Shown here in pieces: positions 1 to 11,048 of a stretch of DNA of 64,000 bases. Source of the stretch: Isoetes taiwanensis (taxonomy: Eukaryota > Streptophyta > Lycopodiopsida > Isoetales > Isoetaceae); NCBI GenBank assembly GCA_021234155.1, contig JAJEKV010000090.1, positions 4,088,952 to 4,152,951 on the forward strand, read 5' to 3'. The position numbers and the translations under genes are program-made. The notes under the pieces were generated by a model. The model was not told the origin of the DNA. It was given only the letters and a program-made list of their open reading frames with translations, and made no database searches. How positions within the stretch are numbered: the stretch's first letter is position 1; each line of letters begins with the position of its first letter.

Positions 1-695
1 ATCTCTTATGATAACCTGCCCATTCCTGTAAACAGCCCATTTTCCTTCTTCTCTAGCTTCTTTAACTTGTCTCAATGCTGCAGGACGGTTTGCAAGTTGA
101 AGCCAAGTTAAATCCTCACATACCCGAAAATCTGATCCCTTCAAATTTGGCCCTGCTTTTAACATTTCTACTCTTGCTGATTCATCTCTACATTTTACTA
201 AGATGTGTCTATGCTTGCCCTCTACTTTTTTCCCCGTTCTCCATGCATCAAGCACACATGACTTATCAATGCGAGCTGCTCATCCGCGTAACCTATTTGT
301 GACTATCTTAACATCTTCTTTGTCTTCCTCCGGAATGCCAATCAATCTAACCCGGGAGGCTCTTTTCTGTTTCTCTCTTTCTTCTTCCAAAATTGTCTGC
401 ACTTCATCCTTTAAATTTGTATCAGTTCCTATGACTACCTGTTCTTTCTTCTCCAATTCGTCAACCCGCGCTGTTAATGCCTCTACAGTGCTTTGGAGCT
501 GAGCAACTCTATCTAACAGAGTTCTACCTGTGTAACTTCGACCTGCACCCCTCGGACCATCGTGATGAGCTCTTCCCAAGCCGTTTTGGATAAGACAAAA
601 TCCGGGTCCCCTGTTTCACTTCGACGTCCTCCTCCTGCCATTGAATCTTTGTCCCTTTGCTGCTTACGTCTCCTTGTTATTAGCTGGGTCAGCAT
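1..695 (-). pseudogene. LINE ORF1 remnant (nucleic-acid-binding ORF1p-like), running off the window start
   Basis: Reading the minus strand from about 695 down to 1 gives a recognisable LINE-1-type ORF1. An N-terminal segment starts near a Met-Ala-Gly-Gly-Gly stretch. A heptad-rich coiled coil follows (LDRVAQLQSTVEALTARVDE). Next come the RLIGIPEE motif typical of the RRM-like region and a C-terminal domain containing DLTWLQLANRPAALRQ. ORF1p is the RNA-binding chaperone of L1-type retrotransposons. The gene is broken. There is a frame change between about 513 and 579, and one in-frame TGA at 280-282 separates the coiled coil/RRM part from the C-terminal domain, which otherwise stays open to base 1. 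ORF2 would lie to the left, outside the window. Recognition rests on the coiled coil plus both motifs; the subfamily is not known. Confidence 0.75.
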
Positions 696-2475
696 TATGC
701 CTTATATACAGGAGCCTCCAGAACCATTTTAGCCTGTGGGATATATGGCATTCAAGAATTTTTCGCTGAACCCTAAAAAATAGGGGAGCCTGCTAAATCC
801 GGCCAATTCGTGCCTAAATTTGATTGAATCCGGCCAATTTTCACCCGAAATTATCTCCTGACTCTTTTTCGAGATCTTGGGGATCCTCTGTGGCACTTGA
901 TCCGTTAGAAATTGCTCAAATTTGGCCTAAAATCACTCGGCCGAGCTAGCTTTTGGGAAGAACAATTCTTAAGTCAGGAGGACAGATCAAATCAGCACGT
1001 CCCCTCAGAGATAGACCTCTGTGATCTTGGCGCATTCGACATTTTGATATTATCTTGTTCTGCTCTGTTCAAATTGTGTTCTATTACGCTTTCGAAATTG
1101 AAGATCTACCATGGCGTGACTTGTTTGACATCAAAAACGCTTCCACTTTGCAACTCAAGAAATTTCTTTATTTTGCTTCTTGGGTAGTTTGAGGCTTCCT
1201 AGAAGCTCAGACCGCTCTGAATCTGCTCTCAAGCATCATTATTTGGGTAATACCTTTTAATACTATTGGACCTTTCTGTATTATCTTGCTATAATATACA
1301 TTCTTTGCCTGGAAAAATTATTGTCATCATTATTCATTTATCTTGTAAAATCTTGTATTGTTTGTTAAAGTTAAAAAACCAAAATACAAAGCCAAAATAT
1401 TTACTTCAAGTTATATCCCATTCAAATAGTTATATTTCATCCTCATAATGATCCTAGGAGCCTATACATCCAAAGAAAACCTATAACAGGATTTTTCTTC
1501 ATAACTGTTACAGAGTTTGCCTTTTTCTTGAGGCTTTGGCTATTCTCAGAAAAAACTAAAACATCTTTTTACTATTTAAAACTTATGCACGTGATCTAGA
1601 GACTATTTTGAAGTTGCCTGCACAGATTTCAACTCAAAATTCCTTATCAAACTCCATCTGCAAATTTTGGCTCTCTGTTTTGGCACTGGCCAACTTTTTG
1701 ACCTGACTTTGACCTCGGTTTTCTTGACCTTCCTTTATCCAAATCAAGCCAAATTTTCACCAGGAGTTTCTTCTGATTGTTGACCATCTGTAGCACCAAC
1801 CAGATCCCAAAAATCTCAAAAGGTGTGTCTTCTAGGTCAGTTTTTGCTCTGACAGTTTTTTCAGTTTCAGGGACTGTAGTGATTTTGAAAAAACCAGCAT
1901 TCCAAAATGACTTTTCTCGCTTTATATGTTAAGGATTGATCACCCTAAGTGATCTGGAGGTCCTAACCATTTTGTTTGAGCTTCCTTGAGGTTAGACTAA
2001 AATTCCAGGTTTTAGGCTAACATGAAGGGAATCGAATCTTTCCAAGCTCAAACTCAATTATATATGTCTTGAAATTAGAGTCTATGATTATAGGAGCACA
2101 CTATTTAATGCAGGTTAAGCATAACAAGTAAAATTATAGGCCATGTCATAAAAGCAAATGAAAAGGAACAATCAATTAAAGGTACCATTAAAAAAAAAAG
2201 ATTGAGCGCCAATAGTGGACCATATGCTCATTGAAAAATGGATCAAGTTTGCTCTCAATGGATCAACACATAAATTATCATCTCATTCTGAACCCATTAT
2301 ATGAAATGGATCAAAAAGGAATTCACGTCCAATTTTGATCCACAATAGGGGATGTTATTTTTAGATACACATATTTCATGGGGCCATGTCATAGTCAGTT
2401 ATTATCCGATTTTTTCCCCATAAATTGAGTTGAAGCTTATCATCTACGGAGACAAAAGGCATATGGGGCACAAAT
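696..2475. other. Intergenic, no gene seen
   Basis: Short open frames here (for example 912-1187 and 1266-1448) show no family motif and lie in AT-rich sequence. At about 2215-2345 there is a stretch rich in the word tggatca that resembles a second stretch at about 49520-49690, so it is probably a dispersed repeat. Confidence 0.5.
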
Positions 2476-2700
2476 GAACAACAACAACATGCCTATTACT
2501 ATCCAAGATTAAGAACCCCTGCTCGAAAAAGTTTTCGAGGGAAAAAACTTAGCAGTAAGAGACTTGCTGATAAATTGTATTGTACCGTTGTATATGTCAA
2601 TGTAGGGATGAAGGACAATTGAGTGTGTATGTCAAGCACCTCCTGGATATCTGATGCTAGAGATAGTGGTTAGTTAGGTGTAACCAACCCAGCCTAGGTG
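2476..2700 (-). mobile_element. 3' end of a LINE (same family as the tail at 35250-35418)
   Basis: On the minus strand this contains the words ttttttccctcgaaaac, aggggttctt and atagtaataggc, followed by a short (TTG)n tail at about 2478-2489. The LINE tail at 35280-35340 has the same order: tttttccctcgaaaaccc, gggggtttttt, acagtaataag. The shared order of words indicates one LINE family. The tails differ: (TTG)n here and (CATTCT)n at 35400-35418. No coding part is attached, so this is a 5'-truncated insertion or a relic. Confidence 0.55.
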
Positions 2701-4290
2701 CAAACGCTGGGCAATTTCAACGAGTGTGTCACTCGTCTTCATTCACCCCCAGTTGGCAACATTGGCACCAGGGTTTCCCTTAAGGCCAAATTTGTCTAAG
2801 CATAATTTAGAAGGTCGGGCGAATAATAGAGTTGCAAGATTAGTTATGCTGGCAAATATTTTCTAGAAATGAATGTTTTTTATAGAAATCTAGGCGAATC
2901 ATAGCCAATGTTATTTTGCCAAGATTTAAGCGTCTTTATCTTCGAAGTGAAATTTCTGTGGTGAAATTTTATTCACCAGCATCCATATTTAATCACGGAC
3001 ATAAACACATTATAACTATAGTTGCATGATGCAATACCACAACTTAACCTTTGCAAATGAGAACATGGCCTATCCTTGTAGATAAAACAAATCTATTAAA
3101 AGGGAGGTCTGTAAAAAAATGCTCTCTAGTGCATCCTTAGAAGTATTTGAAACACAACAGCTACAAAAATAACTCTTAAAATTATCATATGTACTTGGAT
3201 GAATATGGAGAATAGATTAGGTTATGAAGAAAGCCTAGAATATTAGGCGATTCCTTAAGAAAACTTCGAGAAGGAGGGTAGAGGAGTAAATCCATATTTA
3301 TGACGCTTAATGGATGTGGCGAATTTTCAAGTGGAGTGAGATTTGTTTGTAGAAAAGTTGGCTAATTTTATTTTCTTCATCTGTAATAGGCCCTACTAAA
3401 CCATAGCGTCAAAATTTCTTGATACCCTTGGAAAATAGATCCTTAAGGGCTACCCTGATTGGCACATCAATTGAGGTGATGTGCACCTTGTGAATGGGCA
3501 CAATCGTTCTGCGCTTTTTCATGGGCAAATGCATTAACAGGTATCATAGTGGACCCCCTGGCAAGTGTGGGATTAATCTGGCTTTTGTAGTGTGATGTCT
3601 TTACCAGCTCTAAAGCACTGGCATCCCAAATTTTGTATTACATAATATTCCAAATAAATTCATTAAACACTTGTTAGCACGCCAGCCTAACCAAGCTTGC
3701 ATCCCTCCTTGCAATTCTAGGCTATCCACGTAGCAGCTCCACCTCAGCCAAATCTGAGGTGGCATTGCAAGTCACCGTTGGATCTTTATTTTATTAAATC
3801 TAGGGCCATGAAAATTAGATAAGCCAGAAAAATCGCACAGAGATGGCATCCGACACTGGCGTCGATGTCTAGATATTGCTTCAGGCAATTGTGATCCCCA
3901 TTATTCTGCACTTGAATGCACCTTTGTTCCTGCACATTTCATCTAGAGAACCGAATGGCTCATTTCTTCTTCCAATAGATTTAAAGGCATTTTGGGCTCA
4001 TGGCCATTGTGTAGGTGAGGTTTAAGACGTGAGTGGCTCCCATGTTTACCACTTTCTCACAATATATAATGTGACATTCTAGAGTAGCCCTTTAAAGTGG
4101 TATGAATCATGTCTCTTGGAGAAGAATCTGATATGGAACTGTGGACTTGACATCATGTACTTGAGTTAAGAAAGCTTTTTGGACCCGTTTCAAGTTACCA
4201 AAATCATTTTAGCCATGAATAGTTTTTTTAACGTCCACGGAGACCAATAGGTAATGGGACCCATACAATGGGCTAGTACAATCATTACTA
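2701..4290. other. Intergenic, no gene seen
   Basis: No open frame with recognisable motifs was found on either strand. The sequence is AT-rich without obvious tandem structure. Confidence 0.45.
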
Positions 4291-5736
4291 CTAGGATTTT
4301 CGAGACGGGTTTGTCATGGGCCTTGTATGTTGTATGTCCCCATTATATGGATGATTTATCCAGATGTCCCTTTTAATAATATCTTGACTTTGAAGTCTTG
4401 AGAGCACTCCCTCGTTATGCGCCCTAAATGCATGCTTGTTCCATGATGCAAACTTTTCAGGAGAACTTGTAGTGCTTGATATGCTTCGGATGCATGTGTT
4501 ACCCTCTCCCTTGTAAGGACGCCTTATATCATGTTGAAGCACCCCAGGTGCTTGTGTTACTTGCTTTCTTGTAACGACCCTCTCTATCATGTTTGTTTTA
4601 GAATGGGTTTTCATGGGTCTTGTACTATTGTCATTGTCTTGGGTTGCAAAAATTCACCAATTGTGCATTTTGTGTTCTCTTGAAAGTGCAATTTAATAGG
4701 CTTGCATGCCCCAAACCGAGGTTTTTGTCCTAGCCTAATGATGCTATTCAAGTTTTTTTAGTTGACATCGTGCTCAGCTCATGGCCTCTTGCAAACAATT
4801 TTTTATTCTCTTCTCATTATGACTCCTTATAGGCTTGTTTGATCTCTAATAGATGATGGTATTAGGTATTCCATGGGTTGCAAAACCACTAAAATTATGC
4901 ATTTCTTGTTCAAATTGAAATTTCGTGGGTTGTATGCTCCATAATTGCATTTGTCTTTTATCCTCTCCTAATGGTGGACTTCGAAGTTTTTGAAGATTTT
5001 TTAAGACATCGGGCTGGATTCTTTGGGTAGGCATATTATTTTTGTCTCTCGTTTTGGTAGAGTTGATTTGTATAGGTCTTATTCTCTAGCAGTGCATCGG
5101 CTAATAAATGATATAGACCTATTCGAGAATGTCCAAGTGTGGGCAGCTTACGTAGCCTCTATATCAAGTTTAAAGACCAACAATTGGTTGAAGGAAGGGG
5201 GTAAAGGCATTCATTTTCTTCTACAATTTGTGAAAATTTGTGAAGATCCTCAACCTGAGCTTATTATACATGGGGTTGGGGCATTGGCACCAATCATTAC
5301 ATACCTATTTAACAAGCTATTTGTGTTGGTTTTTGCAAGATATTGCACATGAGATGGCAAAGTTGTATGGAACTCCTAGTACTGACTTTATCACAATGTA
5401 ATGGGGTTGAAAATCAATGGGCAATGATTGGACGAAAATTGGGATTTAAAAAGGAATGTCCCCTTTCCCCTACATTATTTGGCCTTCACTTATAAATTGG
5501 AGAAACTGGAGAGCTTCATTTGGACTTTGAGAGGGCATGCTGCAGAAAAAATACCTCCGACTTTTAGAAGCGCTTCCCAAAGAAAGTGAACCTGCAAAAG
5601 ACTTGATGTCATGATCTTTAACTCAACTTAAAGGGACTGAAAGATGATTCTTGCTTTTCTCAAGGATTGCATATTCCTCTAGCTGAGATATAGACCTAGA
5701 ATTTTTACAATACTGCAATTCCATATTCTTCTCTCA
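4291..5736. repeat. Degenerate direct repeats, no convincing gene
   Basis: Two degenerate copies about 245 bp apart (roughly 4618-4790 and 4868-5025) share words such as catggg, gggttgcaaaa, ttgcatttt and cctaatg in the same order. The open frame at 5023-5352 (+, 109 codons) overlaps the end of the second copy and shows no family motif. I do not call it a gene. Confidence 0.35.
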
Positions 5737-8700
5737 TCATCTGGAAATAGTATTTGCCCCTGAACAAAAGGCTAGCATGACTGTAGCAAGGCATGTGAAA
5801 GTAACAACATCAGCCATCACACCATTTTGCATGCCTTCAAGACATTCTATAGCCATGTCGACCTCATTGTTTACTCCATATCCTCTTATCATCGCATTCC
5901 ATGATACAGTATCTAGCATTGGTAACTTGTCATATACATGTCGTGCCTCTATAAGGGATCCGCATCTTGCATACATATCTACTAAGATATTACCCATGAA
6001 AAGGTCATCTCTGAATTGACTCCCTGCAATCTCCATGTTTATTCCCCTGCCCTTGTCTATAGCTCATACCAGCACAAGCTTTCAATGCAAAAATGTACGT
6101 AACAACATTTGGTACTACTGTCTCCTGCTTCATTTATTCAAAGCAACTCAAAGCTTTCTGTCCACGACGACATTCAACATATCCTCAAATTAATGCATTA
6201 TATGAAACACAATCCCGGGCTGACAATTTGTAGAAAACCTCCTTTGCTTCTGCAAGCATGCCACATTCAACATACAATATCAGTAGAAACACTTGGAAAA
6301 AACATTGAGATTAATTTGTGTCACAATTTTTTCTTGTTAGCAGGGCTATGGCAGCAGAGTGTGAGAGAAGAGCTCATGGCGGCAGAGTGTGAGAGAAGAG
6401 CTCGTCGAAAAACAAAAAGGCCTAAATTGTGGGCATGCTGAAAGGTTTCGTGGAAGATCGCCAAGATCTTGATGCAATCAACTCAGAAAATCTACTCTCC
6501 TTGTTCTTCTAATGCAAGTTTATTACCAAGTACCTTGTTTAGCACACATGGCTGCAATTAAAACATAAATTTCAGCATCTCCTGGGACAAAATGATGGGC
6601 GCTTTCTGCAGATATTCTTCCTTTCTTCACATCGCCATAAATTCTACACATAAATTCTACAGGCATTTAGCAAAGTAGCCTATGTAATAGCACCAGCTTG
6701 GGTAGACCTGCTATTAATGAGGTCCTCTGCTTCAAGCAACCATTTTGCAAAATCCAAGAAATATATCATGGAACCATAATGTTCAGGAATTTGGGGAAGG
6801 CCATGGTCATATATAGCAAAATAGTAATGCCCTTCATCAAGAAGCCCTACATGACTAAATGACATGAGGATTCAAAAGAAGTAATAATGTTTGGTTGCAT
6901 GCCTGCCTTCATCATTTTCATTTAATGAAAAAATCCAATAGCTTTATAAACATACCCATCCTTAGAATAAGCTCCAGTTATGCCATTCCCACATTCTTTA
7001 AACCACCACATCTTCCATACATATTCATTAGTGACATGTATTGCCTTACCATCCTCCAAGGCAGACATACTGGCACATGCTTCAAAAGGCATTATCTGAA
7101 ATGCTTCTAAGCCCTCCTTGAATCCACTGCTAAGAATGAACAGAAACAATGGCAGTCGTATGATCTTACATCTCTTTTCCACATTTTATCAAATACAATG
7201 CTGGTGTCTTGCAGACTACTATATTTTATTTATATATAAAGATTAAGAAGGGCAATACCTACCATAGAACTGATGCAACACCATGCTAAATACTATATGA
7301 ATGAGTCAACTTACCCTCAGCTAAAAGCATAATTTCTGCAGAAGCACGAATGTTGATAAATGTATTCCATTTGCATTTGACGTAGGGATTCCAAGGCCTC
7401 CATGACACAACCCTGCTTGACATATCCAGAAATTGGAGCATTCATAAAGTACCTATCTCTATCATATACTATAGCAGAACCATCAGATGACAGCTTATAT
7501 ACTACAGAAACTTGAAGATCCTTTCCCCCAGATAACCTATCCGTCCGGTATATAGCTAGATAGCTTTGCTTCAAAAAGAAAAGGGCGAAGCCGAAGCTGT
7601 AGAAGCCAGATTGATTGTAAGAGGCTTCTTTCCCAGCTCGGATGATGGAGCAGGGGATGCATCACCTCTTAGGAAGTCGGAATAGGGACATAGCCAGCAA
7701 CAGCAAGCGCACAGAGAAGAATGGTTGGGCCAAACTAACCTCACCAAGTTGTGCATAACCTGTAATCAACACATTCCATGACACTGTACCATGAGATTGC
7801 AACCTGCTAAAGACCTGCCATGCCTCTTCTATGTTGCCACACTTAAGATACATATCAACAAGCGTATTTGTGACAACAATGTCAGACAGAAGACCTGCAA
7901 CAATAACCTGTTCATGGATATGTCGACTCTGGATTATAGCCCCACCGGCGCCAGATGCTTTTGACATGCTCAAGTATATGACTTTATCTGGCTTTATATT
8001 TTCTTGTTGCATATTCTGGAAACAGTCTAAAGCAAGGTTGCATTCACCATGGTGTATGTATCCTGCAATCATCACTCCCCATAACACCCTATCTCTATTC
8101 TGCAATCTTTGAAAAACTCCATATGCCTCATCTAAACTTCCACATTTGGTGTATGTATCAATGAGGCTGCTTCCTACCACAATGTCGGCTTCAAACCTAC
8201 TTCGAAAGATCTGCTCATGAATCCACCTGACCTGTTCCACGGTTCCTATAGCTTTTAAGATGCTAAAAAAGATGACCTTATCTGGTTTTACTCCAGCCTG
8301 TTGCATGTCTTGGAAGCACTGTAAAGAAAAATAGCATTCGTCCAGCAAACCACATCTTTCTTTTGCAATTTGTGAAAAAATTTAGATGCCTCTGATAAGT
8401 GCTCGCATTTATCATACATATGAAGCAGGGCACTTGCCACAACAAGGTCGGAATGGAGTCCTTTTGTAAGAATGTATCCATGAATAAACATGCCATATTG
8501 TATGGAACCTATAGTACAACAGGCTTTCAAGGTACTAAAAAAAGTAAATTTATCAGCCATTTTTCCATCATGCTGCATAACATAGCACAATTGAAAACCT
8601 ACCTCTTCTTGATGAAGCTTGGAATGGGCGTCAATGATTGCATTCCAGGTATACTGGTCTGGCATGGAGACTCTGTTAAATGCCTGATTAGCTTCAAACA

Positions 8701-8914
8701 AACTGCCACGAGAGCCAAACAGGCGTATGAGATGGTTGGCCAACAGGGCGACCAATTCCAATCCGCTATGGATCATGAGGGACTGCACATTTCTACCAAA
8801 TTCTAGGTCTTGAAATTCTGTGCATTCCTGAAGCAGGAGAAAAACATGGTGTTTAGAGACAGGGGTTTCGAGAAGCTTCTGCTTCAACAAGGAACAGAGC
8901 TTCGAATATGTCAT
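5737..8914 (-). pseudogene. Pentatricopeptide repeat (PPR) protein, plant PLS-like, decayed
   Basis: PPR proteins are helical-repeat RNA-binding proteins that act mostly in plastids and mitochondria. The minus strand from 8914 carries successive PPR motifs with hallmark strings such as ADKFTFFSTLKAC, DLVVASALLHMYDKCEHL, KPDKVIFFSILKA, SLIDTYTKCGSLDEA and TVSWNVLITGYAQLG. A possible start Met is at 8914. The frame shifts at about 8288-8348. A non-PPR stretch interrupts it at about 7575-7735. Further PPR pieces lie at 7317-7574 and 6922-7182. A C-terminal-like piece (SHVGLLDEGHYYF, then LLEAEDLI) lies at 6680-6865. One more PPR block (DLFMGNILVDMYARCGSLIE) lies at 5737-6036, beyond that C-terminal piece, so the locus is rearranged or holds parts of two genes. 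Frameshifts and lost repeats argue against function. Confidence 0.85.
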
Positions 8915-9970
8915 TAATAAATGCGCCTAGAGGGTTTGGCTCGCATGATGTCCAACCAAACTACTCCAGAAGGCCCGTCCGGAAGTGTTTCAGCTGGTTT
9001 TCCATTGAGAAGCTCCTGAAAAAGCTTGGCCAGGATTCTGTATTATTTTAGTTCACTCAAACAAGCTTATGTCTGAACAGAATTTATGTCTGATACAACA
9101 CCGGGATTCTAACATCGTTTGTCGGATTTTTGAGGTGGGAAAGGAGAAAGCTGCATCCAGGTCCAGAAATTGGGCGAGAGAATTTCTGCCCGCACCGGTT
9201 ACCAGGTTTCCACATTGGCTAACCAGAACATAGTTGACCTGGCATTTACCCCAGCAGTGGGTTTTTAGCAGTCAGTGGCATATTCTGGGTATATACTGAT
9301 ATATACCTAGAATATGCCATACACCCACATAAACAAGGGTTTGCCCCCTTAGGGGCAACCCAAAAAATTATTTTATTTGCAACCTTTCCTTTCCTATTCT
9401 TAATTGATGCTTATTCTTATTTAATGGACAAGATTAAAAGGTTTCTATTCTAATCTGTTCTATTCTATTCTACTATTAGTTCAACCCCCTAACTCTTCTA
9501 AACCTATTCTATCCATTTTATTCTATTTTAGGATATTACTCGATGGTGAAATATAAAACTATCGCTAAGTTTGCCACTTGGTAAAAGTCGTCACAAAATG
9601 AACAAGGAGATAAAGTACCTAAGATTTGTCCCTTAAAGTATATCATTCACATTTAAATAAAAAATAAGTGACAACTATGTGATAAAAGAAAGATATCCTT
9701 AACATGTATCATTAACACATTGAATAAAAAATTAAATGAGAACTTTGTGCTAAAGCAAAATAATTGGGAGGGGACATGTCAAAAACTAATCCAGAGGCGA
9801 ATCATAAAGGGGATAACAAAAAAAGGATTAAAAAACACACTAACTAGCATAATAATGGATTGTTATATATTATAAACTTCAAGGATGATATGATCTTTGG
9901 ATCATTTTATTATGAAATAGATGGATAGCATATTCTTACAACATAAACCAACATACTTACAATAACAAAG
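8915..9970. other. Intergenic, AT-rich
   Basis: No gene was seen. At about 9440-9535 there is a degenerate TATTC-rich stretch (tctattctattctac and similar). Confidence 0.5.
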
Positions 9971-10237
9971 TCAACCACAAAGTGAGGAGGAAAAGCCACA
10001 TGCACTTGCAAATTTTTTCATCAAACCATAATAACTTGTATATGGCTTGACACAACTGCACAACTGACTAGCGCTGAGGCTTTTGGCAGCGTTACAACAA
10101 GCACTTGAAGGAGCGGTGTTGTGGATCACAACATCCTGACATGCACTTATGAGATTGCCACATTGAGCATTAGAAACCTGGAAATAGAGACCCAGAAACA
10201 ACAGAACACTAAAGAGAATTGCAACCTTGACCTCCAT
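9971..10237 (-). CDS. Non-specific lipid-transfer protein-like, secreted, eight-cysteine
   Basis: This is a complete 88-codon single-exon frame. It starts with a signal peptide of about 24 residues (basic Lys4, then a Leu/Phe/Val-rich core ending in SNA). The mature part has eight cysteines in the order C-x6-C-x13-CC-x11-C-x1-C-x17-C-x6-C. This is the plant nsLTP/hydrophobic-seed-protein fold, in which four disulphides enclose a lipid-binding cavity. The mature length of about 64 residues is close to the small 7-kDa type 2 class, but the residue inside CxC is Ser, whereas type 2 proteins usually have a hydrophobic one there. The product is expected in the apoplast, moving or binding lipids. 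A TATTTAA box lies on the minus strand at about 10278-10284, some 40 bases upstream of the ATG. Subclass is uncertain; the family call is firm. Confidence 0.85.
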   Translation of the reverse strand: MEVKVAILFSVLLFLGLYFQVSNAQCGNLISACQDVVIHNTAPSSACCNAAKSLSASQLCSCVKPYTSYYGLMKKFASACGFSSSLCG

Positions 10238-10850
10238 TTGCAGATGCTTCTGTTGATTTGTTTAACGTAGCTTGGGATTAAATAGTGCAACATTTAATAT
10301 GGTTGTTGCCAATACATCTTTATGTCCTACAATGGATAAAGACAATACAACTATCTCATTTAATGGTCTACACATATTGATGTTCTTGACCGTGTAGAAT
10401 TAATCCAATGTAGACCCATTGAAGTGATTGATCAAAAAAGATGATATATAACATCACATAAAAAGCGAATTTCCACAAAATAAGACTAGTTCACCTTAAG
10501 TCTTATTTGTATGTCGATCATATAATTATACAATTCAACATGATATAGAATCCGTAGAGATTTTTTTTTCCTTCCATTGGGACAAATAACCTATATATAA
10601 ATGCTATAAATTGAAATCAATAACTCATGCTTATCCAAATTGAACAGGATGTAAAGATTGATAAACTAGCCTTTTGCACACACAAATAGATTTTCCTAAT
10701 TTTGTCTTGTATCAACCCCTGCATTATCCTTATCGGACTCTTTAGTGTAAAGGAAGAGTCCTTGTTTTTTGGTGACCATTATTGGTGCAGGTTGATAACT
10801 AGTTATCAATAGTTATCAGTACTATTCCACTCATATAAGACCGATAAGGT
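10238..10850. other. Upstream region of the lipid-transfer gene
   Basis: It contains the putative TATA element at 10278-10284 (minus strand). Otherwise it is AT-rich with no gene seen. Confidence 0.4.
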
Positions 10851-11048
10851 GGTTATCGGTCTTTGCCGCAGCCGATAACCAAAAATGCGTGGCCTCGATT
10901 GTACGTCCTCGGCCGATATTTGGCACGTAAGGCCTCGGCCCGGCCTTCGGCCCTAACGGGCCTCAGGCTTACGTGCCAAATATCTGGCCTCGGACGTACA
11001 ACCTCGGTCACACATTTTTGGTTATCGGCCTCGGCCAGACCGATAACC
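10851..11048. repeat. Foldback (MITE-like) element
   Basis: The 198-bp stretch begins ggttatcggtct and ends agaccgataacc. Almost its whole length folds back on itself. Left-arm words ccgataaccaaaaatg, gtacgtcc and atatttggcacgtaa have inverted partners ttggttatcggc, ggacgtac and ttacgtgccaaatat on the right. The loop is GC-rich (about 10940-10965). It is far more GC-rich than its flanks, which marks it as foreign. No clear target-site duplication was seen, so it could be a MITE or an old palindromic insertion. Confidence 0.65.

Noticed and set aside
5023-5352. 109-codon open frame as a gene
   Set aside because: It overlaps degenerate direct repeats, has no family motif and shows no splice partners.
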